This document shows, piece by piece, positions 1 through 7,450 of a stretch of 9,508 nt of DNA. The number at the start of each line of letters is the position of its first letter. The first letter of the stretch is position 1. A model generated the notes under the pieces. It was not told the DNA's origin. It searched no databases and saw nothing but the letters and a program-made list of their open reading frames with translations. This DNA is from Desulfosarcina sp. GTDB taxonomy: Bacteria; Desulfobacterota; Desulfobacteria; Desulfobacterales; Desulfosarcinaceae. Position numbers and translations under genes: made by a program. Where the stretch lies: NCBI GenBank assembly GCA_030642405.1, contig DAOWNV010000083.1:1-9508 (forward strand), read 5' to 3'.

Positions 1-867
1 GTTGCCGGTCGTATTTTTCCAGTAGAAATCCGATCAAAATTCGGTGAGTTGGCCGGCCGCCCATGCAGCGTGGTAATCATCAGGGATATCACCAACCGCA
101 AAGAAGCGGAACGCCAACTAATTCAATCACAAAAGATGGAGGCCGTTGGAACACTGGCAGGTGGAATCGCACATGATTTCAACAATATGCTGGCAGGCAT
201 ACAGGGAAATGTGGATATTCTACAACACCAGCTTCCACCTGATAGTTTACACCACAAACGACTTGATTCCATCAGCCAAATTGTCGATCGGGGAGCGAAG
301 CTTACCAGGCAGCTTCTCGGGTATGCCAGGGGTGGACAAACGGATATCTGTAAAATAAAACTCAGCGAACTGGTAGAAGATGCGTTGGAAATGTTCGGTC
401 AAAGCCACCGCCATATCGTCATTGAAACTCGATTCCACGCAAAAACACCAACCGTTAACGGGGATCGTACACAGATAGAACAAGTACTTTTAAATTTAAT
501 CATCAATGCCGTCCATGCTATGCACGGAGGCGGCCACTTATTCATCGAAACCACACCTACTCAACTTAAAGGGGACGAAAACCGGCCCTATGAGATCATT
601 CCCGGCCCTTACGCGATGCTAACTGTTCGGGACACCGGTCATGGGATGGATGAGGGCACCCAGAAACATATCTTCGATCCGTTTTTCACAACCAAAGAGG
701 AGGGACAGGGTACCGGTCTCGGGTTGGCTTCCACCTATGGGATCGTAAAAAACCACAAAGGATATATCGACGTCTTCAGCAAACCCGGGCATGGAGCCAA
801 GTTCAATGTTCTCCTACCGGCATCAGGCAGTGCCAAAGATCAAAAACCGATTATACAGGCTGCCTAA
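1..867 (+). CDS. PAS-linked sensor histidine kinase, C-terminal part (5' end outside window)
   Basis: The reading frame is open from base 1, so the N-terminus lies upstream; the TTG at 49 is an internal Leu codon, not a start. The 288 visible residues begin with the last strands of a PAS fold ending in an IIRDIT-type junction (residues 26-31). A HisKA H-box follows with the phospho-acceptor His in an AHDFNN motif (His codon 172-174). The HATPase_c domain has an N-box around NLIINAVHAM (residues 165-174), a DTGHGMD G1 box (211-217), a DPFFTT F-box and a GTGLGLA G2 box (237-243). All catalytic boxes are intact, so it should autophosphorylate. No receiver domain follows; the protein ends about 14 residues after the kinase core. 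The signal and response regulator cannot be told from this part. The AHDFNN type is common in Desulfobacterota. thiL starts 1 base after its stop, suggesting co-transcription. Confidence 0.93.
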   Translation, partial: VAGRIFPVEIRSKFGELAGRPCSVVIIRDITNRKEAERQLIQSQKMEAVGTLAGGIAHDFNNMLAGIQGNVDILQHQLPPDSLHHKRLDSISQIVDRGAKLTRQLLGYARGGQTDICKIKLSELVEDALEMFGQSHRHIVIETRFHAKTPTVNGDRTQIEQVLLNLIINAVHAMHGGGHLFIETTPTQLKGDENRPYEIIPGPYAMLTVRDTGHGMDEGTQKHIFDPFFTTKEEGQGTGLGLASTYGIVKNHKGYIDVFSKPGHGAKFNVLLPASGSAKDQKPIIQAA

Positions 868-868
868 A

Positions 869-1846
869 TTGAAAATACATGAGATCGGCGGAGAGTTTGC
901 CCTTATCGACAGGCTGACCCGATTTATGCGCACCTCACATGAAGACCTTGTGGCCGGTATCGGTGATGACGCAGCCGTTATAAAAGGGCTGACCAAGGGC
1001 AAGGAGTATCTTCTGGTAACAACGGATATGCTTGTGGAGGCCAGCCACTTCCGACAGGACTGGTCCACGCCGGTACAAATCGGGCTCAAAGCCGTGGCCT
1101 GCAATGTCAGTGACATCGCCGCCATGGGCGGAACACCCACGTTCATGTTCGTCTCCCTTTCCCTGGTTCCGGAAACGGAAGTCTCCTGGATAGAATCGCT
1201 ATACCATAGGATGGACGAAGCCTGCAAAAAATACGGCGTTGTCATAGCTGGAGGTGACACCACTCAAGGTAACATGCTCACCATCAGCATCACTCTCTTG
1301 GGGCGTGTGTCATTTGAGGACCTTTGCCTGAGAGGCCATGCCCGCCACGGTGATCTGCTTTGCGTTACAGGTCCTCTGGGAGGTTCAGCCGCAGGGTTGA
1401 ATTTGCTGATGAATGGAAAAGAACTTCCCGAAACAATTAAAAAGAAACACCTCACTCCGGGTTGCCGTCTGGACGTTTCTCCGGAAATCGCCCCCTTGGC
1501 CGGGGCTATGATCGACATCAGTGACGGATTAGCTCCAGAAGTGAACCATATCTGTGATCAAAGCGGTACCGGAGCAGAAATTTATGCGGATAAGATTCCT
1601 TTTTTTCCGCTCGTGAAAAAAATTGCCAAACAAACCGGTAAGTCACCTTTGGATTTTGCATTGTCCGGGGGGGAAGATTTTGAACTGCTCTTTTCCATAT
1701 CACAGAAAAACCTTCGGCTGTTAGAAACAAAAGGGATCGAGATATACATCGTAGGAAGGGTGACTGAAGCAGAGGCCGGGCGCTCTCTCATCCTTCCCGA
1801 CGGGAAACGCACCTCGTTGGCAGGTGGGTTTAATCACTTTTCCTGA
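869..1846 (+). CDS. thiL: Thiamine-monophosphate kinase ThiL
   Basis: ThiL phosphorylates thiamine monophosphate with ATP to give thiamine pyrophosphate, the last step of bacterial cofactor synthesis, in the cytosol. Family motifs are intact: GIGDDAAV (residues 30-37, metal/ATP binding), TTDMLVEASHF (51-61), NVSDIAAMGG (79-88), GGDT (128-131), DISDGL (216-221) and SGGEDFEL (266-273), ending in GFNHFS like the usual GFDHF tail. I chose the TTG at 869. It gives 325 residues, the usual family length, and puts the conserved GEF(A/E)LI motif at residues 8-13. The ATG at 791 would add 26 unconserved residues overlapping the kinase gene. The only Shine-Dalgarno candidate is a weak CAGG at 856-859 inside the upstream gene, so the TTG, 1 base after the kinase stop, probably depends on translational coupling. 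No other thiamine genes are in view. Confidence 0.95.
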   Translation: MKIHEIGGEFALIDRLTRFMRTSHEDLVAGIGDDAAVIKGLTKGKEYLLVTTDMLVEASHFRQDWSTPVQIGLKAVACNVSDIAAMGGTPTFMFVSLSLVPETEVSWIESLYHRMDEACKKYGVVIAGGDTTQGNMLTISITLLGRVSFEDLCLRGHARHGDLLCVTGPLGGSAAGLNLLMNGKELPETIKKKHLTPGCRLDVSPEIAPLAGAMIDISDGLAPEVNHICDQSGTGAEIYADKIPFFPLVKKIAKQTGKSPLDFALSGGEDFELLFSISQKNLRLLETKGIEIYIVGRVTEAEAGRSLILPDGKRTSLAGGFNHFS

Positions 1847-1853
1847 CGCTTCA

Positions 1854-3764
1854 CTACGAAACGCGGTCTTCCAACGTCTCCCAACGAACAAAAGTCTCTT
1901 CGAGGTCGCATTCCACCTGCTCCAGTTCTTGTTTCACGGCAGCGATCCGCTCACTGCCCTGACGATAAAAATCTTTTGTGGAAAGGGTTGCAAAAAGTTC
2001 CTTCTGGCGAGCTTCCAGGGATTCTATCCGCTCGGGAAGCGCCTCCAGTTCTCTTTTTTCCATATACCCCAGCTTCTTTTGGCCTTTGGTATCGGATTTT
2101 CTATTTTTACAAACCTTTTTAGCGGGTGGTCGATCCGGATTTGCAGGCTCATTTTCCAGCCCTTCAAGGCGCTGACTCAACCAGTCGTCGTATCCACCGG
2201 CATAGCCTTCAATCTGCCCGTCTTTTTCAAAAACCAATGAACTGGTTACCACATTGTTGATGAACGTACGATCATGGCTGACCAGCAATACCGTACCGGT
2301 ATAGTCTATCAACAGATCTTCAAGAAGTTCCAGGGTTTCAACATCCAAATCGTTGGTCGGTTCGTCCAACACCAAAACGTTGGATGGACGTGAAAAAAGC
2401 TTTGCCAGCAGCAAACGGTTTTTCTCGCCTCCGGAAAGTACGCGGACCGGTGTGCGTGCTCGTTGTGGAGAAAAAAGAAAATCTTTGAGATACCCGATGA
2501 CATGGCGCGTTCGACCGCCTACCGTCATCATATCACTTTGGGGAGATACATTTTCCTGAACAGTCTTTTCCTCATCCAATTGTCCCCGAAGTTGATCAAA
2601 GTACAGAACTTCCATGTTTGTACCGTGTCTTACCTTGCCCTGATCCGGGATCAGTTCACCGAGCAGCAACCGAATCAGCGTCGATTTTCCGGCACCGTTA
2701 GGTCCCATGATACCAATACGATCACCCCGCATAAGCGTATGGGAAAAGTTGTTTACAATGCGGCGGTCACCATAAGAAAAGGTTAGCCGTGTTGCTTCGA
2801 CAACTATTTTGCCGCTCTGTTCAGCATCTTCCACTGCCATTCGTACATTACCCGTTCGATCCCGCCTGTTGCGGCGAATCTCACGCAGTTTTTTCAATGC
2901 TCGAACGCGTCCCTCGTTACGTGTTCGGCGTGCTTTGATCCCCTGTCGGATCCATTTTTCCTCTACGGACAATTTTTTATCGAAAAGGAGGTTCCCCTTC
3001 TCTTCCGCTTCAAGACGCTCTTTACTGCGTTTTAGATAAGTGTCATAATTGCAGTCCCAAGAAAACAAGATCCCTCGGTCTATCTCAAGTATACGTGTTG
3101 CGATTCGCCGAATCATCATCCGATCATGAGTAATGACAATAATAGTTCCTTTGTACTGGCTAAACACCTTTTCCAACCATTCAACGGCATCCATGTCCAG
3201 GTGGTTAGTAGGCTCGTCCAGCAGTAGAATATCAGGCTGGGAGACCATTGCTGCTGCCGTCAACACTTTCCGTTTCAACCCGGCGGAAAAGGTTTGGACC
3301 TCATCATCAGCGTTCAGATGCATCTGAGAAATTATCCGGGCAGCTTGCTGCTCAATCCGCCAATCGTCCTCCTTTTCAATGATCTGTCGAAGATCCGTTA
3401 TCTTTTTTTCCAACCCCTGAAGCCTGTTTTTGCCTAATACGCTCGTATTGCATAGATGACGGAACTCAACCAGCCGTTGCCCTTTGGGTCCCATCGAATT
3501 GCAGACCACATCGAACACCGTTCCTTTAAGATCATTGGGCACATCCTGGCCCAGCCCGCTAATGGTTACTCCTCGAGATCGTACCACGACTCCGTCATCC
3601 GGTGTAAGGCGTCCACCCAAGATGCCCATTAAAGTTGTTTTTCCGACGCCGTTTCTACCCAGCAGACAGATTTTTTCACCGGCCGAAACCGTCAAGTTCA
3701 CCCCATCCAACACGGGCTCATGGCCATAATGCATACGGATGTCTCTAAGAGTGATCAATGCCAT
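1854..3764 (-). CDS. uup: ABC-F family ATPase Uup
   Basis: A soluble 636-residue protein with two ABC ATPase domains and no membrane segments, as in ABC-F translation factors. Domain 1 has Walker A GRNGVGKT (36-43), a degenerate signature FSAGLKRK (159-166), Walker B LLLDEP (181-186) and a switch His at 213. The linker carries the Uup-typical stretch EEKWIRQGIKARRTRNEGR (268-286). Domain 2 has Walker A GPNGAGKS (354-361), a canonical LSGGEKNR (443-450), a second Walker B at about 465-469 and His497. A charged C-terminal coiled coil (about 565-632) is the DNA/RNA-binding tail that separates Uup from EttA. Known family roles are rescue or remodelling of ribosomes and suppression of transposon precise excision. 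The ATG at 3764 is preceded by a purine-rich GAAAAGAGA. It starts 12 bases after the methyltransferase stop; rlmL and uup are also neighbours in E. coli. Its stop lies 7 bases from the convergent thiL stop. Confidence 0.93.
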   Translation of the reverse strand: MALITLRDIRMHYGHEPVLDGVNLTVSAGEKICLLGRNGVGKTTLMGILGGRLTPDDGVVVRSRGVTISGLGQDVPNDLKGTVFDVVCNSMGPKGQRLVEFRHLCNTSVLGKNRLQGLEKKITDLRQIIEKEDDWRIEQQAARIISQMHLNADDEVQTFSAGLKRKVLTAAAMVSQPDILLLDEPTNHLDMDAVEWLEKVFSQYKGTIIVITHDRMMIRRIATRILEIDRGILFSWDCNYDTYLKRSKERLEAEEKGNLLFDKKLSVEEKWIRQGIKARRTRNEGRVRALKKLREIRRNRRDRTGNVRMAVEDAEQSGKIVVEATRLTFSYGDRRIVNNFSHTLMRGDRIGIMGPNGAGKSTLIRLLLGELIPDQGKVRHGTNMEVLYFDQLRGQLDEEKTVQENVSPQSDMMTVGGRTRHVIGYLKDFLFSPQRARTPVRVLSGGEKNRLLLAKLFSRPSNVLVLDEPTNDLDVETLELLEDLLIDYTGTVLLVSHDRTFINNVVTSSLVFEKDGQIEGYAGGYDDWLSQRLEGLENEPANPDRPPAKKVCKNRKSDTKGQKKLGYMEKRELEALPERIESLEARQKELFATLSTKDFYRQGSERIAAVKQELEQVECDLEETFVRWETLEDRVS

Positions 3765-3776
3765 TAAATTCTCTTT

Positions 3777-4916
3777 TCAATACATTTCATATTTCACCAA
3801 TCTTCCATCCAACCCTCCGTTTTTCAACGGCTTCTTCCAAGATGGCCGCAGCCCGACACTTTTGATCAATACCCTGTTTCCAAAATAGACAAAAGCCTGC
3901 GACCCCTTGCAGCACTGCTTAAAAAAATCTCCCAGTTGACGGTAGGTATCCTCCAACCCACCACTCTTCTGCATCCGGATTCCGTAGGGCGGGTTACAAC
4001 AAATAATCCGGTTTTCGAGTTTATCGAGATCTCTGAAGTCTTTTCTCAGTATATTTATATTGCGTACATGTGGGATCTTTTTGCAATTCGACCGGGTCGC
4101 GGTCACGGCTTCGGCATCAATATCGCTGGCGTTAACAAGCCGACCTGGAAGTTTACGTATATTGTCTTCCATTTCTTTTTTGACGGTTTCCCATACATAC
4201 GGATTGAAATCGGGCAATCTTTGGAAACCGAAGGTTGTTCGTAGATATCCGGCCGGGATCCGGCAATACGCCATTGCAGCTTCAATAACAAGTGTTCCGG
4301 AACCGCACATGGGATCCACCAGAGGCAAACGTCCATCCCACTTGGAAAACCATACCATCGCGGCAGCCACGGTTTCCTGAATGGGCGCGGTCCCACTTTT
4401 TATTCTATATCCCCGACGATGCAAACTGCCGCCGGAGGTGTCGATACTGATGGTTCCATTCTCCCTGGCCACATGCAGATTGATCCAGACATCAGGATTC
4501 CGTGGATCTACGTTCGGCCGACGGCCGAATCTATCACGAAATTGATCGACCACCGCATCCTTGAGTTTCAACCCTGCAAATTGAGAATGAGGGACACTGC
4601 TGCCTGCCGTACTGGCAAAAACGGCAAAGGTCTGTTCCGGGGAAAAAAAATGGGTCCATTCGATACGGCGGGCCGCCTTGTATATGGCCTCGGCATCCGG
4701 ACAGGCAAAAGATGAGATCGGTGCTAAAATCCGTGTGCATAATCGGGAAGCATAGTTGATTCTATAAAGCGCGGCTTGATCGGCGGAAAAATAAATGCCT
4801 CTGCGAATGGGACGGATAGTATGTGCGCCCAACGTTTCGAGTTCTTCAGCACCGATCGATTCCATACCGTCGGCAATCTGAGCAAAATAGGTATTCGTTT
4901 TGGCATACTCAATCAT
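3777..4916 (-). CDS. THUMP-domain SAM-dependent 23S rRNA (guanine-N2) methyltransferase, RlmL/YpsC type
   Basis: A 379-residue protein of the COG0116 class. The N-terminal ferredoxin-like plus THUMP RNA-binding region covers about residues 8-155 and opens with YFAQIADGMESIGAEEL, matching the family start. The Rossmann-fold methyltransferase follows, with SAM motif I DPMCGSGT (201-208), an acidic ASDID (263-267) and catalytic motif IV NPPYGIR (308-314). NPPY is the signature of enzymes that methylate exocyclic amines. In E. coli the homologous half of RlmKL makes m2G2445 of 23S rRNA. The RlmK half (m7G2069) is absent here; at 379 residues this resembles the stand-alone B. subtilis YpsC form. 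Position G2445 is inferred from homology. The ATG at 4916 has no strong Shine-Dalgarno sequence. The gene lies between an RNA helicase (40 bases upstream) and uup (12 bases downstream), a ribosome-maturation context. No symbol is given because only one half of RlmKL is represented. Confidence 0.9.
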   Translation of the reverse strand: MIEYAKTNTYFAQIADGMESIGAEELETLGAHTIRPIRRGIYFSADQAALYRINYASRLCTRILAPISSFACPDAEAIYKAARRIEWTHFFSPEQTFAVFASTAGSSVPHSQFAGLKLKDAVVDQFRDRFGRRPNVDPRNPDVWINLHVARENGTISIDTSGGSLHRRGYRIKSGTAPIQETVAAAMVWFSKWDGRLPLVDPMCGSGTLVIEAAMAYCRIPAGYLRTTFGFQRLPDFNPYVWETVKKEMEDNIRKLPGRLVNASDIDAEAVTATRSNCKKIPHVRNINILRKDFRDLDKLENRIICCNPPYGIRMQKSGGLEDTYRQLGDFFKQCCKGSQAFVYFGNRVLIKSVGLRPSWKKPLKNGGLDGRLVKYEMY

Positions 4917-4956
4917 GGCTGAGCCAATCGTTATGGGGGTCTAAATCTATTTGATG

Positions 4957-6582
4957 TCAGGGGGTGGGCTTTTTGGTCGGTTTTGCCGATCTCGCTCGGG
5001 GCGAACGGTTGCCCTGAGGCCGATAATTTTTATTTCCTCTGCTTCCCGATCGCATTTTTTTGCGGCTACTCTTTTTTGGCTCATAACCGGCACGGGATTT
5101 CAGATCTTCCTGTTTGGGTTTTCGCCGACGGGGAACAGGAGGCAATTCCTGAAAATGATCTTCGGGAGGAATGCATTGCAAAGATCGCCCAATAAATTCC
5201 TCGATGGCCGGAAGATAAAAGGAGTCCTCTTCGCAAGCAAAACTGATGGAGGTACCTACTGCACCTGCACGACCTGTACGACCAATTCTGTGAACATAAT
5301 CTTCGGGATCATGGGGCAACGTATAATTGATGACGTAGTCCATATCTTCGATGTGAATTCCCCTTCCCGCCACATCGGTTGCCACCAACACTCGGATTTT
5401 ACCCGCTTTGAACTGTTCCAGCGTTCGAATCCGCTTTTTTTGCGGGACCTCCCCGGAAAGAACGGCACAATGTATCCGATATCGGTCCAACATTCCCGCC
5501 AACCGTCGTGTTTCGTCACGCCTGTTGCAAAAGACAAGAACCCGCTGGAGGTTGTTTCTGGTTATAATGTTATACATCAATGCAAATTTTTCATCGGTGG
5601 TGACGATATAGACAACCTGTTCCACCGTATCAACAGCCACCTGCTCCGGTTCGATTTCAACGGAAACAGGATCTTTTGTCCAACTGGCACTCAACCTGGT
5701 CACATCAGGTGTAAGCGTGGCACTGAAGAACATGGTTTGACGCTTGTCTTTATGGGGGGTGCTGTAAACAATCTGTCGAACATCAGGAATGAAACCCATG
5801 TCAAGCATGCGATCCGCCTCGTCGAGGATCAGGATTTCCACATGTTTCAGGTCCAAATCTCTTCGGCGTTTAAAATCGAGCAGACGACCCGGCGTGGCTA
5901 CGATGATATCCACAGGGCTTCCGTGCAGTTTCCGTCTCTGTTTTTCATAGTCCATACCACCAAACACGCTGACAATGGAAACATGACAATATTTCGAAAG
6001 GACTCTGGCCTCATCCGCGATCTGCATAACCAGTTCCCGGGTGGGTGCAATAATTAGTACACGCGGTGTTCCGGGACTCCGTTTTCCCCTTAAAGGATTA
6101 GCCATCATACGGTTGAGCACAGTGATTAAAAAAGCAGCTGTTTTTCCGGTGCCGGTTTGGGCACGACCGAATGCATCCCGGCCTTTTAAGGTAGCAGGTA
6201 AAATTTCAGCCTGTATGGGGGTACAATACAAAAACCCGGCATCTGCGATGGCGTGCAGAATAGGGACAGGAAGTCCCAAATCGTGAAACCTTGTTTTCCC
6301 CGTTTCCTCGGGCACCTGAAACATTCCCGGATGCCAGGCGTTTGCAGATTCGCGTTTCCGGTTTCTTCTTTGTTCCGACGATTGGTCCTGTGTTGTTTTT
6401 CTTTTTGGAGCCGATTGATCGACACGCCCTTTAGTGGAATTCGCTTTTGGAGATCGCTTCCTATTGGCCGGTGGATGTTCATCCTGCCTTCTTTCAGTAG
6501 TGGAAGAGACTATTTTAGTTGTTTCGGGTCGATCACTACCAAATAATCTACCCCGTATGGCTTTATACAGTTTCTTTATCAA
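4957..6582 (-). CDS. rhlB: DEAD-box ATP-dependent RNA helicase, RhlB-like
   Basis: All superfamily 2 DEAD-box motifs are present in 541 residues: Q motif (F99 to Q124), motif I AQTGTGKT (141-148), Ia PTREL (180-184), Ib TPGR (230-233), II DEAD (254-257), III SAT (287-289), IV VLVFCN (348-353), V ATDVAGRGIH (401-410) and VI HRIGRTGR (431-438). Closest to RhlB are VEIEPEQ (308-314), GEVPQKKRIRTLEQF (377-391) and the ACEED...LPAIEEFIG region (449-465). The core is flanked by basic low-complexity extensions (about 20-85 and 483-541) rich in Lys, Arg, Ser and Gln, probably disordered RNA-binding tails. The start is TTG at 6582; an in-frame TGA lies just upstream, so it cannot start earlier. The nearest Shine-Dalgarno is a distant AGG, 11 bases away. 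A later ATG at 6324 would remove the basic N-terminus. Unwinding of structured RNA in ribosome assembly or mRNA decay is likely. RhlE or another subfamily remains possible. Confidence 0.9.
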   Translation of the reverse strand: MIKKLYKAIRGRLFGSDRPETTKIVSSTTERRQDEHPPANRKRSPKANSTKGRVDQSAPKRKTTQDQSSEQRRNRKRESANAWHPGMFQVPEETGKTRFHDLGLPVPILHAIADAGFLYCTPIQAEILPATLKGRDAFGRAQTGTGKTAAFLITVLNRMMANPLRGKRSPGTPRVLIIAPTRELVMQIADEARVLSKYCHVSIVSVFGGMDYEKQRRKLHGSPVDIIVATPGRLLDFKRRRDLDLKHVEILILDEADRMLDMGFIPDVRQIVYSTPHKDKRQTMFFSATLTPDVTRLSASWTKDPVSVEIEPEQVAVDTVEQVVYIVTTDEKFALMYNIITRNNLQRVLVFCNRRDETRRLAGMLDRYRIHCAVLSGEVPQKKRIRTLEQFKAGKIRVLVATDVAGRGIHIEDMDYVINYTLPHDPEDYVHRIGRTGRAGAVGTSISFACEEDSFYLPAIEEFIGRSLQCIPPEDHFQELPPVPRRRKPKQEDLKSRAGYEPKKSSRKKMRSGSRGNKNYRPQGNRSPRARSAKPTKKPTP

Positions 6583-6648
6583 AATTCAATTAACCTGGAA
6601 TCCCTTTCAGTTCGTGAAATATCGCGTAAAACAACTTTTATGCAATCT

Positions 6649-6677
6649 AAAAAAAAACGGGCCTGGATAAATGGCCC
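6649..6677 (-). terminator. Rho-independent terminator of the lolC operon
   Basis: Read on the minus strand, a 5-base all-G:C stem (GGGCC/GGCCC, plus-strand arms 6659-6663 and 6673-6677) with a 9-base AT-rich loop is followed, after one G, by nine consecutive T residues (6649-6657). It lies 43 bases beyond the stop of the 237-residue gene. It separates that transcript from the downstream RNA-helicase gene on the same strand. The stem is short, so read-through is possible. No convincing -35/-10 pair for the helicase is visible between 6583 and 6648; the best hexamer is a TTGCAT at 6640-6645 without a good partner. Confidence 0.65.
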
Positions 6678-6720
6678 TGACGACTATACGAAGTTATCAC
6701 TTGAAATGCAAGATCGATCC

Positions 6721-7434
6721 TTATCCTGCTATCCAATGTTCGCCCTTTTCAAACAGGTGAGCGATGGTGTTCAGACTAAAATCCATCTCCATAGAAAGAA
6801 ACTGGGAGATCGAGTGCAAAGTAATGATGGCATTTTTATCTGCATCCTGATTTCCAAGACTACGAATACGAGATAAAAGGCCTTCATTTACCAGTTGCAC
6901 CCTTGCATATCGTTTTTCAAGTTTGTCAAAATCAAAACTGTCTACACGGCCTTTTTTATACTCAAAATATTGTCCCAGTAGAAAAAATGAAGTACTTCGT
7001 GCCGTGGTTTCCTCAACAGACGAAAATGGTAAATGAAAACGGGCCATCGGTTTTAAAAAATCCATCACCGGACAATTGCTCGTAGCCATAACAATGCCGA
7101 AAACCGAAGTAAGCCCCTCCATCGCCGACGTCTTTTTGGAATAGGTGCGGTCCATGGTCTCACAAACCACTAGGCAATTTTTATGGGAGAGAATATCTTT
7201 AAATCGATCTACCAATTCCGTGATATTCACGGCAATGGGGCAATATTTGGTCTTTTTAGGGGATATGGGACAACATTCACATTGGTTGTAATCCAGCCTT
7301 GTCCATGACGGGTAAGGCTCTGGCAATGTCGGCATCATGGTCAACGTGTTCAGATCCAATGTAATGTTGAAGCGCGTGCTCTGACCGTCCTCCAACCGTA
7401 TGTGGTACTTGAACCAGTATGTTTTTGTGTTCAT
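6721..7434 (-). CDS. Conserved-looking hypothetical protein with N-terminal cysteine cluster
   Basis: I do not recognise this 237-residue protein with confidence; it might belong to the small uncharacterised DUF6901-type group, which I cannot confirm. Residues 3-50 look beta-rich (alternating YWFKYHIRLEDG, FNITLDL). A Cys cluster follows, C52-x-C54-C55-P56 with C65-P66 nine residues later, compatible with a metal site; further Cys are at 87, 91 and 121. The central block, with GLTSVFGIVMATSNCP (107-122) and KPMARFHLPF (128-137), has the look of a conserved core. The C-terminal third (170-230) is probably helical. No signal peptide or membrane segment is seen, so it is probably cytosolic. The ATG at 7434 has an AAAGGA Shine-Dalgarno five bases upstream; a longer frame from 7497 would overlap lolC. 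It lies 16 bases after the lolC stop and is the last gene before a terminator, so it is probably co-transcribed with lolC. Function unknown. Confidence 0.85.
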   Translation of the reverse strand: MNTKTYWFKYHIRLEDGQSTRFNITLDLNTLTMMPTLPEPYPSWTRLDYNQCECCPISPKKTKYCPIAVNITELVDRFKDILSHKNCLVVCETMDRTYSKKTSAMEGLTSVFGIVMATSNCPVMDFLKPMARFHLPFSSVEETTARSTSFFLLGQYFEYKKGRVDSFDFDKLEKRYARVQLVNEGLLSRIRSLGNQDADKNAIITLHSISQFLSMEMDFSLNTIAHLFEKGEHWIAG

Positions 7435-7450
7435 GGTTGTCCTTTTGAAA

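Noticed and set aside
791..868. ThiL starting at the ATG 791
   Set aside because: It would add 26 residues with no family similarity and overlap the kinase HATPase region.
4951..6057. A 368-codon open frame on the plus strand
   Set aside because: It lies wholly antisense to the helicase, whose minus-strand product has every DEAD-box motif; the plus translation has no recognisable domain and an unnatural composition.
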